Shown: positions 7,599-16,346, counted from the first letter of the stretch. The stretch: DNA of 18,766 bases from Ignavibacteriota bacterium (GCA_003158365.1 PMIW01000124.1:5267-24032); one strand, 5' to 3'. Numbers and translations are program-made. Notes: generated by a model not told the origin, from the letters alone.

Positions 7599-8295
7599 GA
7601 TTTTTGCAGATGGAGCAAATGTTGAGGAAATGATTAAAGTTTATAGAGAAGGTTTGGTAAAGGGCTTTACGACAAATCCGACTTTGATGAAAAAAAATGG
7701 TATTAAAAATTATGAAAAGTTTGCAAAAGAAATTTTAAATGAAATAGTCGATCTTCCTATTTCATTTGAAGTGTTTTCGGATGAATTCGATAACATGGAA
7801 AAGGAAGCAAGATTAATATCATCATGGGGCAAAAATGTATTCGTAAAAATTCCAATAACAAACACAAAAAAAGAATCATCTATTCCACTTATTAAAAAAT
7901 TATCCCATGACGGGCTGATGCTTAATATTACAGCGATGCTCACAGTTGAACAGGTTGAAAATGTAGCTTATAATATTTCACCCGAATCCAAGACAATTGT
8001 ATCAGTTTTTGCCGGCAGGATAGCTGATACCGGCAGGGATCCTATTCCATACATGAAGGAATCCTCTGAAATATTGAAAGAAAATAAAAACTCAGAACTT
8101 CTCTGGGCGAGTCCGAGAGAATTATTGAATATTTTTCATGCCGAAGAATGTAATTGTGATATTATTACGGTTACAAATGATATCTTGAAAAAACTAAGTA
8201 TGGTTAATAAAGATTTAGAAGAGTTATCGCTTGATACCGTTAAAATGTTTTATAATGACGGCAAAAATTTAGGATATAATATTTTAGATAAATAA
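7567..8295 (+). CDS. Transaldolase-family protein (TalC/fructose-6-phosphate aldolase-like)
   Basis: The product has 242 residues, close to the 210-220 of the short TalC/FSA class. Family marks are FADGANVEEM with Asp15, TTNP at 35-38, and Lys94 in VFVKIPIT, the residue expected to form the Schiff base. ITAMLTVEQ and VFAGRIADTGRDP follow as in the family. It overlaps the end of the fused nucleotidyltransferase/phosphatase gene by 32 bases in another frame, so the two are translationally linked. A transaldolase could supply or consume sedoheptulose 7-phosphate, the entry point of heptose synthesis, which would fit its partner. An aldolase acting on another sugar phosphate is equally possible. 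The DNA is more A/T-rich than the genes before 5300. Confidence 0.85.
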   Translation: MTPNPGKLKIKIFADGANVEEMIKVYREGLVKGFTTNPTLMKKNGIKNYEKFAKEILNEIVDLPISFEVFSDEFDNMEKEARLISSWGKNVFVKIPITNTKKESSIPLIKKLSHDGLMLNITAMLTVEQVENVAYNISPESKTIVSVFAGRIADTGRDPIPYMKESSEILKENKNSELLWASPRELLNIFHAEECNCDIITVTNDILKKLSMVNKDLEELSLDTVKMFYNDGKNLGYNILDK

Positions 8296-8322
8296 TTTTA
8301 TTTAACTTAAGAATTTATTTTC

Positions 8323-9705
8323 GTGTCAAGGTTCAAGGAATTATTATTTTTATTGATATCAGATTTGATTTTTATATCTGCCGCTTACTCTGTATATTAT
8401 TATTTCAGGATTGAAACCGGTTTAATAAAATATACAAACCCGGTTTCCTACCTTATTCCAATGCTTGTCATTAATATTTACTGGTTAATAGTATTTTCTT
8501 TTTTTGGATTATATCAGCATTGGTTTGTAAGGTCGAGATTCGATGAATTTTCCTCCGTTTTCAAAACTGTCCTGGTAGGGTGTTTATTTTTATTTTTTGC
8601 TATATTTATCGATGATTATATGAAAGATGCGGCTATTATATCAAGATTTTTGATTTTAATTTACGCATCCATCATGATTTTCTTCATATCGCTCGGGAGA
8701 ATATTAATTCGCGGATTCCAGATTAATTTACTTGAAAGAGGATTAGGTCTTTCAAACACGATTATAGTTGGTAATGGTGAGAAAGCTCATGAATTGTATG
8801 ACATGTTAATAAAATATCCCCGCCTGGGATATAAATTCAAAGGATTCATAAGATTGGATTCCGAGGTAGAATCGGAAAATGACGTCGGTGTAATAAAAGA
8901 ATTAAAAGATGTGATTCGAAGAGAGAAGATTAATACAGTACTCATTGCATCTGAACAAAAAGCCGAAAATATATTATTTGAAGTATTAAATGAATGCGAA
9001 AATGAAAATGTCACTGTGAAAATCATGCCCAAGTTATACGAAATTGTCAGCGGGATGGCTAAAACGCAACAGATATATGGAATTCCGCTAATCGAGGTAA
9101 AATCGAAATTAATGTCATTTCCGTTAAGATTTACAAAAAGATTAACAGATATTTTTCTGTCCTTATTATTCTTAATTTTATTTTCACCTTTTTTTATATT
9201 AATTATTTTAATCATAAAAGTTTCATCAAGAGGACCGGTTTTTTATATTCAAAAGTGTTCCGGCAAAAACGGAAAAATATTTTCAGCTTTAAAATTCCGA
9301 ACAATATATGGGCAATTTAATCTTGATGTCGGTCACGAATGGACACAGAAAAATTATAAAATATTCACACCTTTCGGAAGATTTCTTAAGAAAACAAAAT
9401 TAGATGTTGTTCCGGAATTTATGAATGTTATTAAAAACGAAATGAGCATAGTCGGTCCGAGAGCTGAACCGCCGGAATATTTTGAACTATATAAAAAAGA
9501 AATTCCTTATTATTCCCGCCGGTTAGTTGTTAAACCCGGTGTGACGGGATGGGCACAGGTAAAACATAATATTGAAGCATCCGTAGAAGATGTTAAAACT
9601 AAGCTTCAGTATGATTTTTACTATATAGAAAATCTGAGCCTCTCGTTGGATTTTAAAATTATGCTTAACACTTTATTCGTTGTAATATCTATGAAAGGAC
9701 AATGA
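8323..9705 (+). CDS. Polyprenyl-phosphate glycosylphosphotransferase (WbaP/WcaJ-like) with altered Asp-Glu dyad
   Basis: The product has 460 residues from a GTG start, the expected length for large monotopic PGTs that move a sugar-1-phosphate from a nucleotide sugar to undecaprenyl phosphate and so start a repeat unit. About four transmembrane segments (10-130) are followed by a nucleotide-binding-like domain (about 145-240, IIVGNGEKA) and the catalytic domain from KRLTDIFLSLL at 272. GPVFYIQ (304-310), KFRT (324-327), SIVGPR (375-380) and KPGVTGWAQV (404-413) are intact. The usual catalytic DE of the LDELPQ motif reads Asp361-Val362 (LDVVPE), from codons gat gtt gtt, so the glutamate is missing. 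It lies 27 bases after the transaldolase gene, and its TGA is one base from the next ATG. Family assignment is strong; activity is uncertain because of the dyad. Confidence 0.9.
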   Translation: MSRFKELLFLLISDLIFISAAYSVYYYFRIETGLIKYTNPVSYLIPMLVINIYWLIVFSFFGLYQHWFVRSRFDEFSSVFKTVLVGCLFLFFAIFIDDYMKDAAIISRFLILIYASIMIFFISLGRILIRGFQINLLERGLGLSNTIIVGNGEKAHELYDMLIKYPRLGYKFKGFIRLDSEVESENDVGVIKELKDVIRREKINTVLIASEQKAENILFEVLNECENENVTVKIMPKLYEIVSGMAKTQQIYGIPLIEVKSKLMSFPLRFTKRLTDIFLSLLFLILFSPFFILIILIIKVSSRGPVFYIQKCSGKNGKIFSALKFRTIYGQFNLDVGHEWTQKNYKIFTPFGRFLKKTKLDVVPEFMNVIKNEMSIVGPRAEPPEYFELYKKEIPYYSRRLVVKPGVTGWAQVKHNIEASVEDVKTKLQYDFYYIENLSLSLDFKIMLNTLFVVISMKGQ

Positions 9706-9706
9706 T

Positions 9707-10429
9707 ATGAAAAGAATACTTGTAATCATACCAACTTATAATGAATCCGAAAATATTTTGAACATTATTCCCGAAGTACTTAAATTCAGTAATGCAGATT
9801 ATGAGTTCGATATTCTTATTGTAGATGATAATTCACCTGACGGAACTTCAGAAATAGTTGAAAATAATTTTTCTGATAATGTTTTTCTTTTAAAAAGAGA
9901 AAAAAAGTTAGGTCTTGGTACTGCATATTGCGCAGGCTTTAATTTTGCCATCAAAAATAATTATGACCTGATCTTTGAGATGGATGCAGATTTTTCGCAT
10001 GACCCTAAATATTTACCTCGTTTCCTTGATAAGATTGAAGATGGATATGATTTAGTTGTAGGTTCAAGGTATATAGACGGAGTATCAGTTGTAAACTGGC
10101 CTATAAGCAGGCTGATATTAAGTTATAGTGCTAATATTTATACGCGGATAATTACGGGTTTAAAAGTTAAAGATACAACAGCGGGTTTTATGTGTTATAA
10201 AGTTTCTGCATTATCTCAAATTGACCTGAATAAAGTCAAATCAAACGGGTATTCTTTCCAGATTGAAATGAAATTTAAATTTTATAAAAAAGGATTTAAA
10301 ATTACCGAAATTCCAATTCTCTTTATTGATAGAACAGCCGGTAGCTCAAAAATGTCGAGGAAGGTTGTATTTGAAGCCTATCTTATGGTTTGGAAACTCA
10401 AATGGAAATCTATCTTCAGACAGCTTTAA
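9707..10429 (+). CDS. Family 2 glycosyltransferase, polyprenyl-phosphate mannose synthase-like
   Basis: The product has 240 residues, the size of a single-domain dolichol-phosphate-mannose synthase (DPM1/Ppm1 type) with no C-terminal membrane domain. VIIPTYNESENI starts the GT-A fold, VDDNSPDGT binds the nucleotide, EMDADFSHDP holds the metal-binding DxD, and VVGSRYIDG and DTTAGFMCYK are family signatures. It probably transfers a hexose such as mannose or glucose from a nucleotide sugar to polyprenyl phosphate at the inner face of the membrane, making a lipid-linked donor for a GT-C enzyme. The membrane protein at 613-2001 is a possible user. The start lies one base after the PGT stop, with a weak AAAGGA 7-8 bases upstream. 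Sugar identity is not readable. Confidence 0.9.
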   Translation: MKRILVIIPTYNESENILNIIPEVLKFSNADYEFDILIVDDNSPDGTSEIVENNFSDNVFLLKREKKLGLGTAYCAGFNFAIKNNYDLIFEMDADFSHDPKYLPRFLDKIEDGYDLVVGSRYIDGVSVVNWPISRLILSYSANIYTRIITGLKVKDTTAGFMCYKVSALSQIDLNKVKSNGYSFQIEMKFKFYKKGFKITEIPILFIDRTAGSSKMSRKVVFEAYLMVWKLKWKSIFRQL

Positions 10430-10457
10430 TTATAATCTAATTGCCTGAAAAATACGA

Positions 10458-12392
10458 ATGTACGATATTTCAATAATCATCGTAAATTATAACGTAAGGG
10501 ATTTGTTAGATACATGCATCGCATCTATTTACAAGGCGAATACCTTTAATTATAAAATCGAGATTTATGTCGTGGATAATAATTCTGTTGATGACAGCGT
10601 TGTATTTATTAGTAATAAATATCCCGAAGTAAAATTAATTCCTAACGATAAAAATCTCGGCTTCTCGAAAGCGAATAACATTGCATTGAAAAAAGTTTCG
10701 GGAAAATATGTATTAATACTTAATCCCGATACAGTACTTGAAGAAGGTACATTTGAAAAATTAATTTCTTTTTGTGAAAAAGATAATTCAGCGGGAGCTG
10801 TTACTTCTAAACTTATAAAGGCAAACGGTAAACTGGATTCTGCCTGCAAGAGAAGTTTTCCGACTCTTTCCGTAGCATTACCCCGCATAATCGGATTATC
10901 CAGAATTTTCCCTAAAAGTAAGATATTCGGTAAATATAATCTAACATATCTTGATGAAAATAAAACTTACGAAGTTGATGCAATTTGTGGTGCATTTATG
11001 TTCATTCCTAAAATCATATTCGATAAAGTTGGTTTGTTTGATGAAGATTATTTTATGTATGGTGAAGACCTTGACCTGTGTTACAGAATAAATAAAAGTG
11101 GTTACAAAATATTTTATTACCCGGAAGTAACTACGATTCATATAAAAGGTGAAAGCACAAAAAAAACGAATCTCTCTTATGTGAATAATTTTTATGGTGC
11201 GATGATGCTTTTTGTTAAAAAGAACCTGACTAAAGGGCATGGATTATTGAATCTGATTTTACAAACAGGAATTTTCATTCGTTCTTTCGCCGGTTATTTA
11301 ACCAGAATAATTAAACTACTCACACTTCCGTTAATAGACATTATACTCCTGTATGGAGTATTCATTCTGTCAGTCAAATTGAGATTTAGTATATTTCCAA
11401 ACAGGCAATATTTATTTATAATTTCGGTTTATGTGCTTATCTGGGTGCTTTTATTCATGATTTTCAAATTGTATACAAAAAAATACGAGTTTTCCATAGG
11501 CAGAACCTTTAATTCCATAATTGCAGGTTTTTTTGTAAATTCATCCATAACATATTTCTTTAATCAATATGCTTATTCGAGGGAAGTTATTTTGACTGCA
11601 ACTATTCTTTTGTTAATAACATTTATAACATACAGAGGTCTGGTAAATCTTTATATATTTTTTGTTTCAAAGAATATATTACTGAACAAAGTGAATTTAT
11701 TGATTATAGGTGGTAAAAAATTAAAGCAGGACATGGAAGAAAAATTCTTATCAAAATATAATGTAATATATTTTGATAAGGATAGTTATTACAATTTGTC
11801 GAAGCTTGTGGATTTTATAAGGATAAAAAATATTCAGGAAGTTGTTTTTTCAGCAGACTATTTTTCAAATCAGGATATATTGAGTGCAATGTGGATGTTG
11901 AAAGACAGAAATACAGTCTTCAAAATAGTACCTACGGCTAACGAACTGATATTATCGAAATTACATGCAAATATCAATAATTTGTCCCTGATTGAAATTG
12001 AATATAATATTAATAATAAATTAAATATATTTTCAAAAAGGGCATTCGATTTACTTTTATCCTTGGTATTATTGATTACTGTATATCCTTTTGTTATATT
12101 GTTCTATAAGCAGAAAAAAGGTAATATATCAAGACATACATCAAAGTTGTTACTTATACCCGAAGTTTTTACCGGACGGTACAGTTTTGTGGGTATTCCA
12201 GTTTGGTTTGAAACAAATGACAAGGAATATCTTGGAAAAAAGGGACTTACAGGAATTATACAATTGAATCATTTTGAAGGCATTAATAACGAGGAAATGA
12301 TGAATTATACTATTTTTTATGCAAAAAATCAGAATTTACTGATGGATATTGAGATATTGCTTAAGACGATGTTTTTTACTCTTAAAAAATAA
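10458..12392 (+). CDS. GT2 glycosyltransferase fused to a degenerate PGT-like membrane module
   Basis: The product has 644 residues. Part 1 (about 1-260) is a GT2 domain of the rhamnosyltransferase WbbL type: IIIVNYN, VVDNNSVDD (38-46), NPD at 89-91 as the metal site, and GEDLDLC at 202-208. Part 2 repeats the layout of a large PGT: four membrane segments (about 288-400), a Rossmann-like stretch (KVNLLIIGGKK, 411-421) and a tail beginning KRAFDLLLSL at 527. That tail keeps SFVGIP (576-581), KKGLTGIIQLNH (594-605) and the terminal MDIEILLKTMFF. It lacks the QxxxGxxGxxF, KFR and LDELPQ catalytic segments: KRxxD to S(F/I)VG spans about 49 residues here against about 103 in the neighbour at 8323. 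I infer an active GT2 joined to a catalytically dead PGT, perhaps a membrane anchor or partner of the real PGT. Confidence 0.85.
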   Translation: MYDISIIIVNYNVRDLLDTCIASIYKANTFNYKIEIYVVDNNSVDDSVVFISNKYPEVKLIPNDKNLGFSKANNIALKKVSGKYVLILNPDTVLEEGTFEKLISFCEKDNSAGAVTSKLIKANGKLDSACKRSFPTLSVALPRIIGLSRIFPKSKIFGKYNLTYLDENKTYEVDAICGAFMFIPKIIFDKVGLFDEDYFMYGEDLDLCYRINKSGYKIFYYPEVTTIHIKGESTKKTNLSYVNNFYGAMMLFVKKNLTKGHGLLNLILQTGIFIRSFAGYLTRIIKLLTLPLIDIILLYGVFILSVKLRFSIFPNRQYLFIISVYVLIWVLLFMIFKLYTKKYEFSIGRTFNSIIAGFFVNSSITYFFNQYAYSREVILTATILLLITFITYRGLVNLYIFFVSKNILLNKVNLLIIGGKKLKQDMEEKFLSKYNVIYFDKDSYYNLSKLVDFIRIKNIQEVVFSADYFSNQDILSAMWMLKDRNTVFKIVPTANELILSKLHANINNLSLIEIEYNINNKLNIFSKRAFDLLLSLVLLITVYPFVILFYKQKKGNISRHTSKLLLIPEVFTGRYSFVGIPVWFETNDKEYLGKKGLTGIIQLNHFEGINNEEMMNYTIFYAKNQNLLMDIEILLKTMFFTLKK

Positions 12393-12424
12393 AAAAAAGT
12401 TTTTAATAAATTAAAATATATATT

Positions 12425-13366
12425 ATGGTACTGGAATTTGAAAAACCTTTAGTAGAATTAGAGCAGAAGATTGAAGAAATGAGAAAAATGTCCGACTCAC
12501 TGGATATTTCTGCCGAAATAAATAAATTAGAGGGAAAGATAAATGAATTAAGAAAAAATATTTTTGATAATCTGACGCCATGGCAAATTGTACAGCTTGC
12601 AAGACATCCCGAAAGACCTTACTCACTCGATTATATATATTTGATGACTGAAAATTTTGTGGAACTTCACGGTGACAGGCAGTTCCGTGATGATAAAGCC
12701 GTTGTAGGTGGATTTGCTACAATTGGTGATTATTCCGCAATGATAATCGGTCAGCAAAAAGGACGCGACACAAAATCAAATCTTTACAGGAATTTCGGTA
12801 TGATGAGTCCTGATGGTTACAGAAAAGCATTAAGACTTATGAAACTTGCCGAGAAATTCGATAAACCTGTGATTACTTTACTCGATACTCCCGGAGCATT
12901 TCCCGGCATTGAAGCAGAAGAAAGAGGTCAGGCAGAAGCCATAGCAAGAAATATACTTGAAATGTCGAGACTAAGAGTACCAATTATTGTTGCTATTATT
13001 GGTGAAGGAGCATCAGGCGGAGCGCTTGGTATTGGTGTAGGTGACAGGGTACTTATGTTAAAATATTGCTGGTATTCCGTGATTTCTCCGGAATCTTGCT
13101 CATCCATTTTATGGAGAAGCTGGGATTTTAAAGAACAGGCAGCAGAAGCTCTTAAATTAACGGCGCCTGATTTGCTAAAAATCGGAATTATAGACAGGAT
13201 AGTGGATGAACCGTTCGGCGGAGCACACCGCAATCATAATGAAGCGGCATCTATACTAAAAAAAGCATTAATCGAAGAGATCGATTTAATGTCGAAAGTG
13301 AAAAAAGACAAATTGCTCGATAACAGGATAAAGAAATTCCAGGATATGGGATTCTGGAAAGAATAA
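12425..13366 (+). CDS. accA: Acetyl-CoA carboxylase carboxyltransferase subunit alpha
   Basis: The product has 313 residues (E. coli AccA has 319). The helical N-terminus with PLVELEQKIEEM leads into LTPWQIVQLARHPERPYSLDYI, and the crotonase-fold core has LLDTPGAFPGIEAEERGQAEAIA and GEGASGGALGIGVGD, which form the oxyanion and CoA-binding region. It is the alpha half of the carboxyltransferase that passes carboxyl from biotin to acetyl-CoA, the first step of fatty acid synthesis. The partner accD, which carries the zinc ribbon, is not in this window, which is common. It sits 32 A/T-rich bases after the glycan fusion gene with no visible terminator, so it may share that transcript. No Shine-Dalgarno site is seen. 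Confidence 0.95.
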   Translation: MVLEFEKPLVELEQKIEEMRKMSDSLDISAEINKLEGKINELRKNIFDNLTPWQIVQLARHPERPYSLDYIYLMTENFVELHGDRQFRDDKAVVGGFATIGDYSAMIIGQQKGRDTKSNLYRNFGMMSPDGYRKALRLMKLAEKFDKPVITLLDTPGAFPGIEAEERGQAEAIARNILEMSRLRVPIIVAIIGEGASGGALGIGVGDRVLMLKYCWYSVISPESCSSILWRSWDFKEQAAEALKLTAPDLLKIGIIDRIVDEPFGGAHRNHNEAASILKKALIEEIDLMSKVKKDKLLDNRIKKFQDMGFWKE

Positions 13367-13400
13367 TTTTTAATTAAAGCAATTAATATTACAATTTATA

Positions 13401-14711
13401 TTGGATATAAATAATTCCCGATTTCTGATTAACGGAGGTAAACCACTTTTTGGTTCCGTGAAAGTAAGCGGTGCAAAAAATTCCGCAACCAAGTTGCTTG
13501 TTGCATCTTTACTGACAGATGAACCTTGTGAATTCTCCAATTCACCCAATAAGATTAATGATTTAATAATCACGGGTGAACTGTGCGACCACCTTGGCAG
13601 TGATTTAAAAATGGATGGTGATAAGTTATTCGTGCAGACTCCCGAAATGGTTACTGATTCTATTCCGGAAACTTACGGTTCTTTAAACCGCATAGCGATT
13701 TTATTTGCCGGGCCAATGCTTCACAGGAAAGGCTCTGCAAAAATACCTATTCCCGGAGGATGCAAAATAGGTTCGCGTCCTGTTAATTTTCACCTCGAAG
13801 GTCTGAAACAGCTTGGATGCCATGTTGAAATAAAAGATAATTATTACCTGCTCAAATCCGAAGGATTAAAAGGATGTAATGTACATTTAAATTATCCGAG
13901 TGTCGGAGCAACAGAGAATATTCTTATTGCCGCTACACTTGCAAAAGGCAGAACGACCATAACCAATTCAGCAGTCGAGCCCGAGATATTGGACCTCGTG
14001 AAATTCCTTCAGAAAATGGGTGCTATAATAGAAATCAGCACTGACAGGAAAATTACAATAGAAGGTGTTGATAAGCTTTACGGAACATCGCATTACATCA
14101 TTCCTGACAGGAATCAGGCGGCATCATTTGCATGCGCAGGGCTTGCATCTAAAGGTGATGTGTTCGTTGAGAATGCCATTCAGGATGATTTGATTACATT
14201 TTTGAATACAATAAGGCGTATTGGCGGGAAATTTGAAGTAAAGGAAAACGGAATAAGATTTTATTACGACGGAAGGTTTAAGTCCATTGCACTGGAAACT
14301 AATGTGCATCCCGGATTTATGACTGATTGGCAGCAGCCGTTTGTTATACTTTTAACACAGGCTAACGGAATTTCTATTGTACACGAGACTGTTTACGAAA
14401 AAAGATTCGGTTATGTGACCGAATTAATTAAAATGGGAGCTGAAATAGAATTATATAATACCTGTCTTGGAGGTATGAATTGCAGGTTTGCAAATTCCGA
14501 ATACTATCACAGCGCAGTCGTGAAAGGACCGACTGAGCTTCACGCAGCGGAAATAATGATTCCCGATTTAAGAGCCGGATTTTCATATCTTGTTGCGGGA
14601 GTGATAGCAAAAGGAGAAAGCATCGTAAACGGTGCAGTTTATATTGACAGGGGTTACGAAGATATAGATGCGAAGTTAAGGGATTTAGGAGCAGTGATTG
14701 TAAGGTTATAA
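13401..14711 (+). CDS. murA: UDP-N-acetylglucosamine 1-carboxyvinyltransferase (divergent MurA)
   Basis: The product has 436 residues (E. coli MurA has 419), from a TTG start; no ATG occurs before residue 71. SGAKNSA with Lys26, GGCKIGSRP with Cys121 at the position of the fosfomycin-targeted cysteine, TDWQQP with the catalytic aspartate, and the ending DRGYEDIDAKLRDLGA all support MurA. The enzyme joins phosphoenolpyruvate to UDP-GlcNAc, the first committed step of peptidoglycan synthesis, in the cytoplasm. Some segments differ from the E. coli type: PDRNQAASF replaces PDRIETGTF, and TDWQQP replaces TDMQAQ. This suggests a separate MurA clade; a MurA-like enzyme for another product is less likely. 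It lies 34 bases after accA with no terminator or Shine-Dalgarno site visible. Confidence 0.9.
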   Translation: MDINNSRFLINGGKPLFGSVKVSGAKNSATKLLVASLLTDEPCEFSNSPNKINDLIITGELCDHLGSDLKMDGDKLFVQTPEMVTDSIPETYGSLNRIAILFAGPMLHRKGSAKIPIPGGCKIGSRPVNFHLEGLKQLGCHVEIKDNYYLLKSEGLKGCNVHLNYPSVGATENILIAATLAKGRTTITNSAVEPEILDLVKFLQKMGAIIEISTDRKITIEGVDKLYGTSHYIIPDRNQAASFACAGLASKGDVFVENAIQDDLITFLNTIRRIGGKFEVKENGIRFYYDGRFKSIALETNVHPGFMTDWQQPFVILLTQANGISIVHETVYEKRFGYVTELIKMGAEIELYNTCLGGMNCRFANSEYYHSAVVKGPTELHAAEIMIPDLRAGFSYLVAGVIAKGESIVNGAVYIDRGYEDIDAKLRDLGAVIVRL

Positions 14712-14773
14712 AAAGTTATTTAGATTCTTCACTAAAATATAAACCATAAAATCATACAGCTAATTTAATCTCT

Positions 14774-16318
14774 ATGAGCAAAAACAAAATTGAAGAGTTA
14801 AGGGAAAAAAGAGCCGAAGCCCAGCTTGGAGGCGGAGCAAAAGGAATTGACGCCCAGCATAAAAGAGGCAAACTCACCGCAAGAGAACGCATAGACCTGC
14901 TTCTCGACCAGGGAACATTTGAAGAAATGGATATCTTTGTACGTCATCAGTGCAGGGATTTCGGAATAGATAAGCAGAGATATTATACAGATGGCGTGGT
15001 TACAGGCACGGGAAAAATTGAAGGAAGACCCGTTTGTGTTTTCTCACAGGATTTTACAATACTCGGAGGCTCGCTTTCCGAAGCTTATGCAAGGAAAATC
15101 ACAAAGATTATGGATCTTGCAATGAAAAACGGTTTACCCGTTATAGGGATTAATGACAGCGGAGGCGCAAGAATTCAGGAAGGGGTTCTTTCACTCGCGG
15201 GATATGCAGATATATTTTTAAGAAATACACTTGCCAGCGGAGTTGTTCCGCAGATATCGGCAGTAGTAGGACCCTGCGCAGGGGGAGCGGTTTATTCACC
15301 TGCCATTACAGATTTTATTTTTATGGTGGATAAGATTTCGCATATGTTTATAACAGGACCTAATGTGATTAAAGCAGTTACGAATGAAGATGTAACTTTC
15401 GATGAACTTGGCGGCGCAATGGCACACGCAACAAAGAGCGGGGTGAGCCATTTCACCTGCGAAAACGAAGCAGACTGTTTCATTAAAATCAGAAAACTCG
15501 TGACGTATCTTCCCTCTAATAATATGGAGATTGCACCTGTTTATGATTACGAACATCCCGAACCAGACCTAGAAGAATTAAACAATTACGTTCCCGACAA
15601 TCCGAATAAACCTTATGATATGAAGGAGCTTATAAATAAAATTATCGACCCCGATAGCTTTTTTGAAATTCATAAGGAATATGCAGAAAATATAATTGTA
15701 GGTTTTGCAAGAATTCAGGGAAGGACTATTGGAATTGTAGCTAACCAGCCTCTTGTACTTGCAGGCGTTTTGGATTTAAATTCTTCAATCAAAGGCGCGC
15801 GCTTTGTAAGATTCTGCGATGCGTTCAATATTCCTTTGCTCGTGCTGGAAGATGTACCCGGATTCCTGCCAGGTACTGACCAGGAGTGGCGCGGAGTAAT
15901 CAGGCACGGTGCAAAACTTCTTTATGCATTCTGCGAAGCAACCGTTCCGAAAATTACGGTTATTATACGCAAAGCATACGGCGGTGCTTATGATGTAATG
16001 AATTCAAAGCACGTGCGCGGAGATGTAAATCTCGCATGGCCCTCAGCAGAGATTGCAGTTATGGGTGCAAAAGGTGCGGCTGAAATTATTTTCAAAAAAG
16101 ATATTGTAAATGCCGAAGATAAGCAAGCTGTGCTCGATGAAAAGATTTCCGAATTCACGAATAAATTTGCAAATCCGTATATTGCAGCCGAAAGGGGATT
16201 CATCGACGACGTAATCGAACCAAAAGACACCCGCAAAAAATTAATATACTATTTCGATTTGATTCAGAATAAAGTGGATTATAACCCTAGAAGAAAACAC
16301 GGAAATATACCGCTTTAG
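14774..16318 (+). CDS. pccB: Acyl-CoA (propionyl-CoA type) carboxylase carboxyltransferase subunit
   Basis: The product has 514 residues, standard for PccB-type beta subunits. Marks in order are KRGKLTARERIDLLLDQGTFEE, FTILGGSLSEAYARKI, GINDSGGARIQEGVLSLAGYADIF, VVGPCAGGAVYSPAITDF, DVPGFLPGTDQEWRGVIRHGAKLL and KAYGGAYDVM. Two crotonase-fold halves bind the acyl-CoA and the biotin. Asp407 in GGAYDVM corresponds to a residue reported to favour propionyl-CoA over acetyl-CoA in the Streptomyces enzymes. The likely reaction is propionyl-CoA to methylmalonyl-CoA, in complex with a biotin-carrying alpha subunit not seen here. Specificity is an inference; methylmalonyl-CoA decarboxylase relatives are an alternative. 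It ends 28 bases before a strong stem-loop. Confidence 0.93.
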   Translation: MSKNKIEELREKRAEAQLGGGAKGIDAQHKRGKLTARERIDLLLDQGTFEEMDIFVRHQCRDFGIDKQRYYTDGVVTGTGKIEGRPVCVFSQDFTILGGSLSEAYARKITKIMDLAMKNGLPVIGINDSGGARIQEGVLSLAGYADIFLRNTLASGVVPQISAVVGPCAGGAVYSPAITDFIFMVDKISHMFITGPNVIKAVTNEDVTFDELGGAMAHATKSGVSHFTCENEADCFIKIRKLVTYLPSNNMEIAPVYDYEHPEPDLEELNNYVPDNPNKPYDMKELINKIIDPDSFFEIHKEYAENIIVGFARIQGRTIGIVANQPLVLAGVLDLNSSIKGARFVRFCDAFNIPLLVLEDVPGFLPGTDQEWRGVIRHGAKLLYAFCEATVPKITVIIRKAYGGAYDVMNSKHVRGDVNLAWPSAEIAVMGAKGAAEIIFKKDIVNAEDKQAVLDEKISEFTNKFANPYIAAERGFIDDVIEPKDTRKKLIYYFDLIQNKVDYNPRRKHGNIPL

Positions 16319-16346
16319 TAAATGCAAATAACAAAATTTGATTAAT

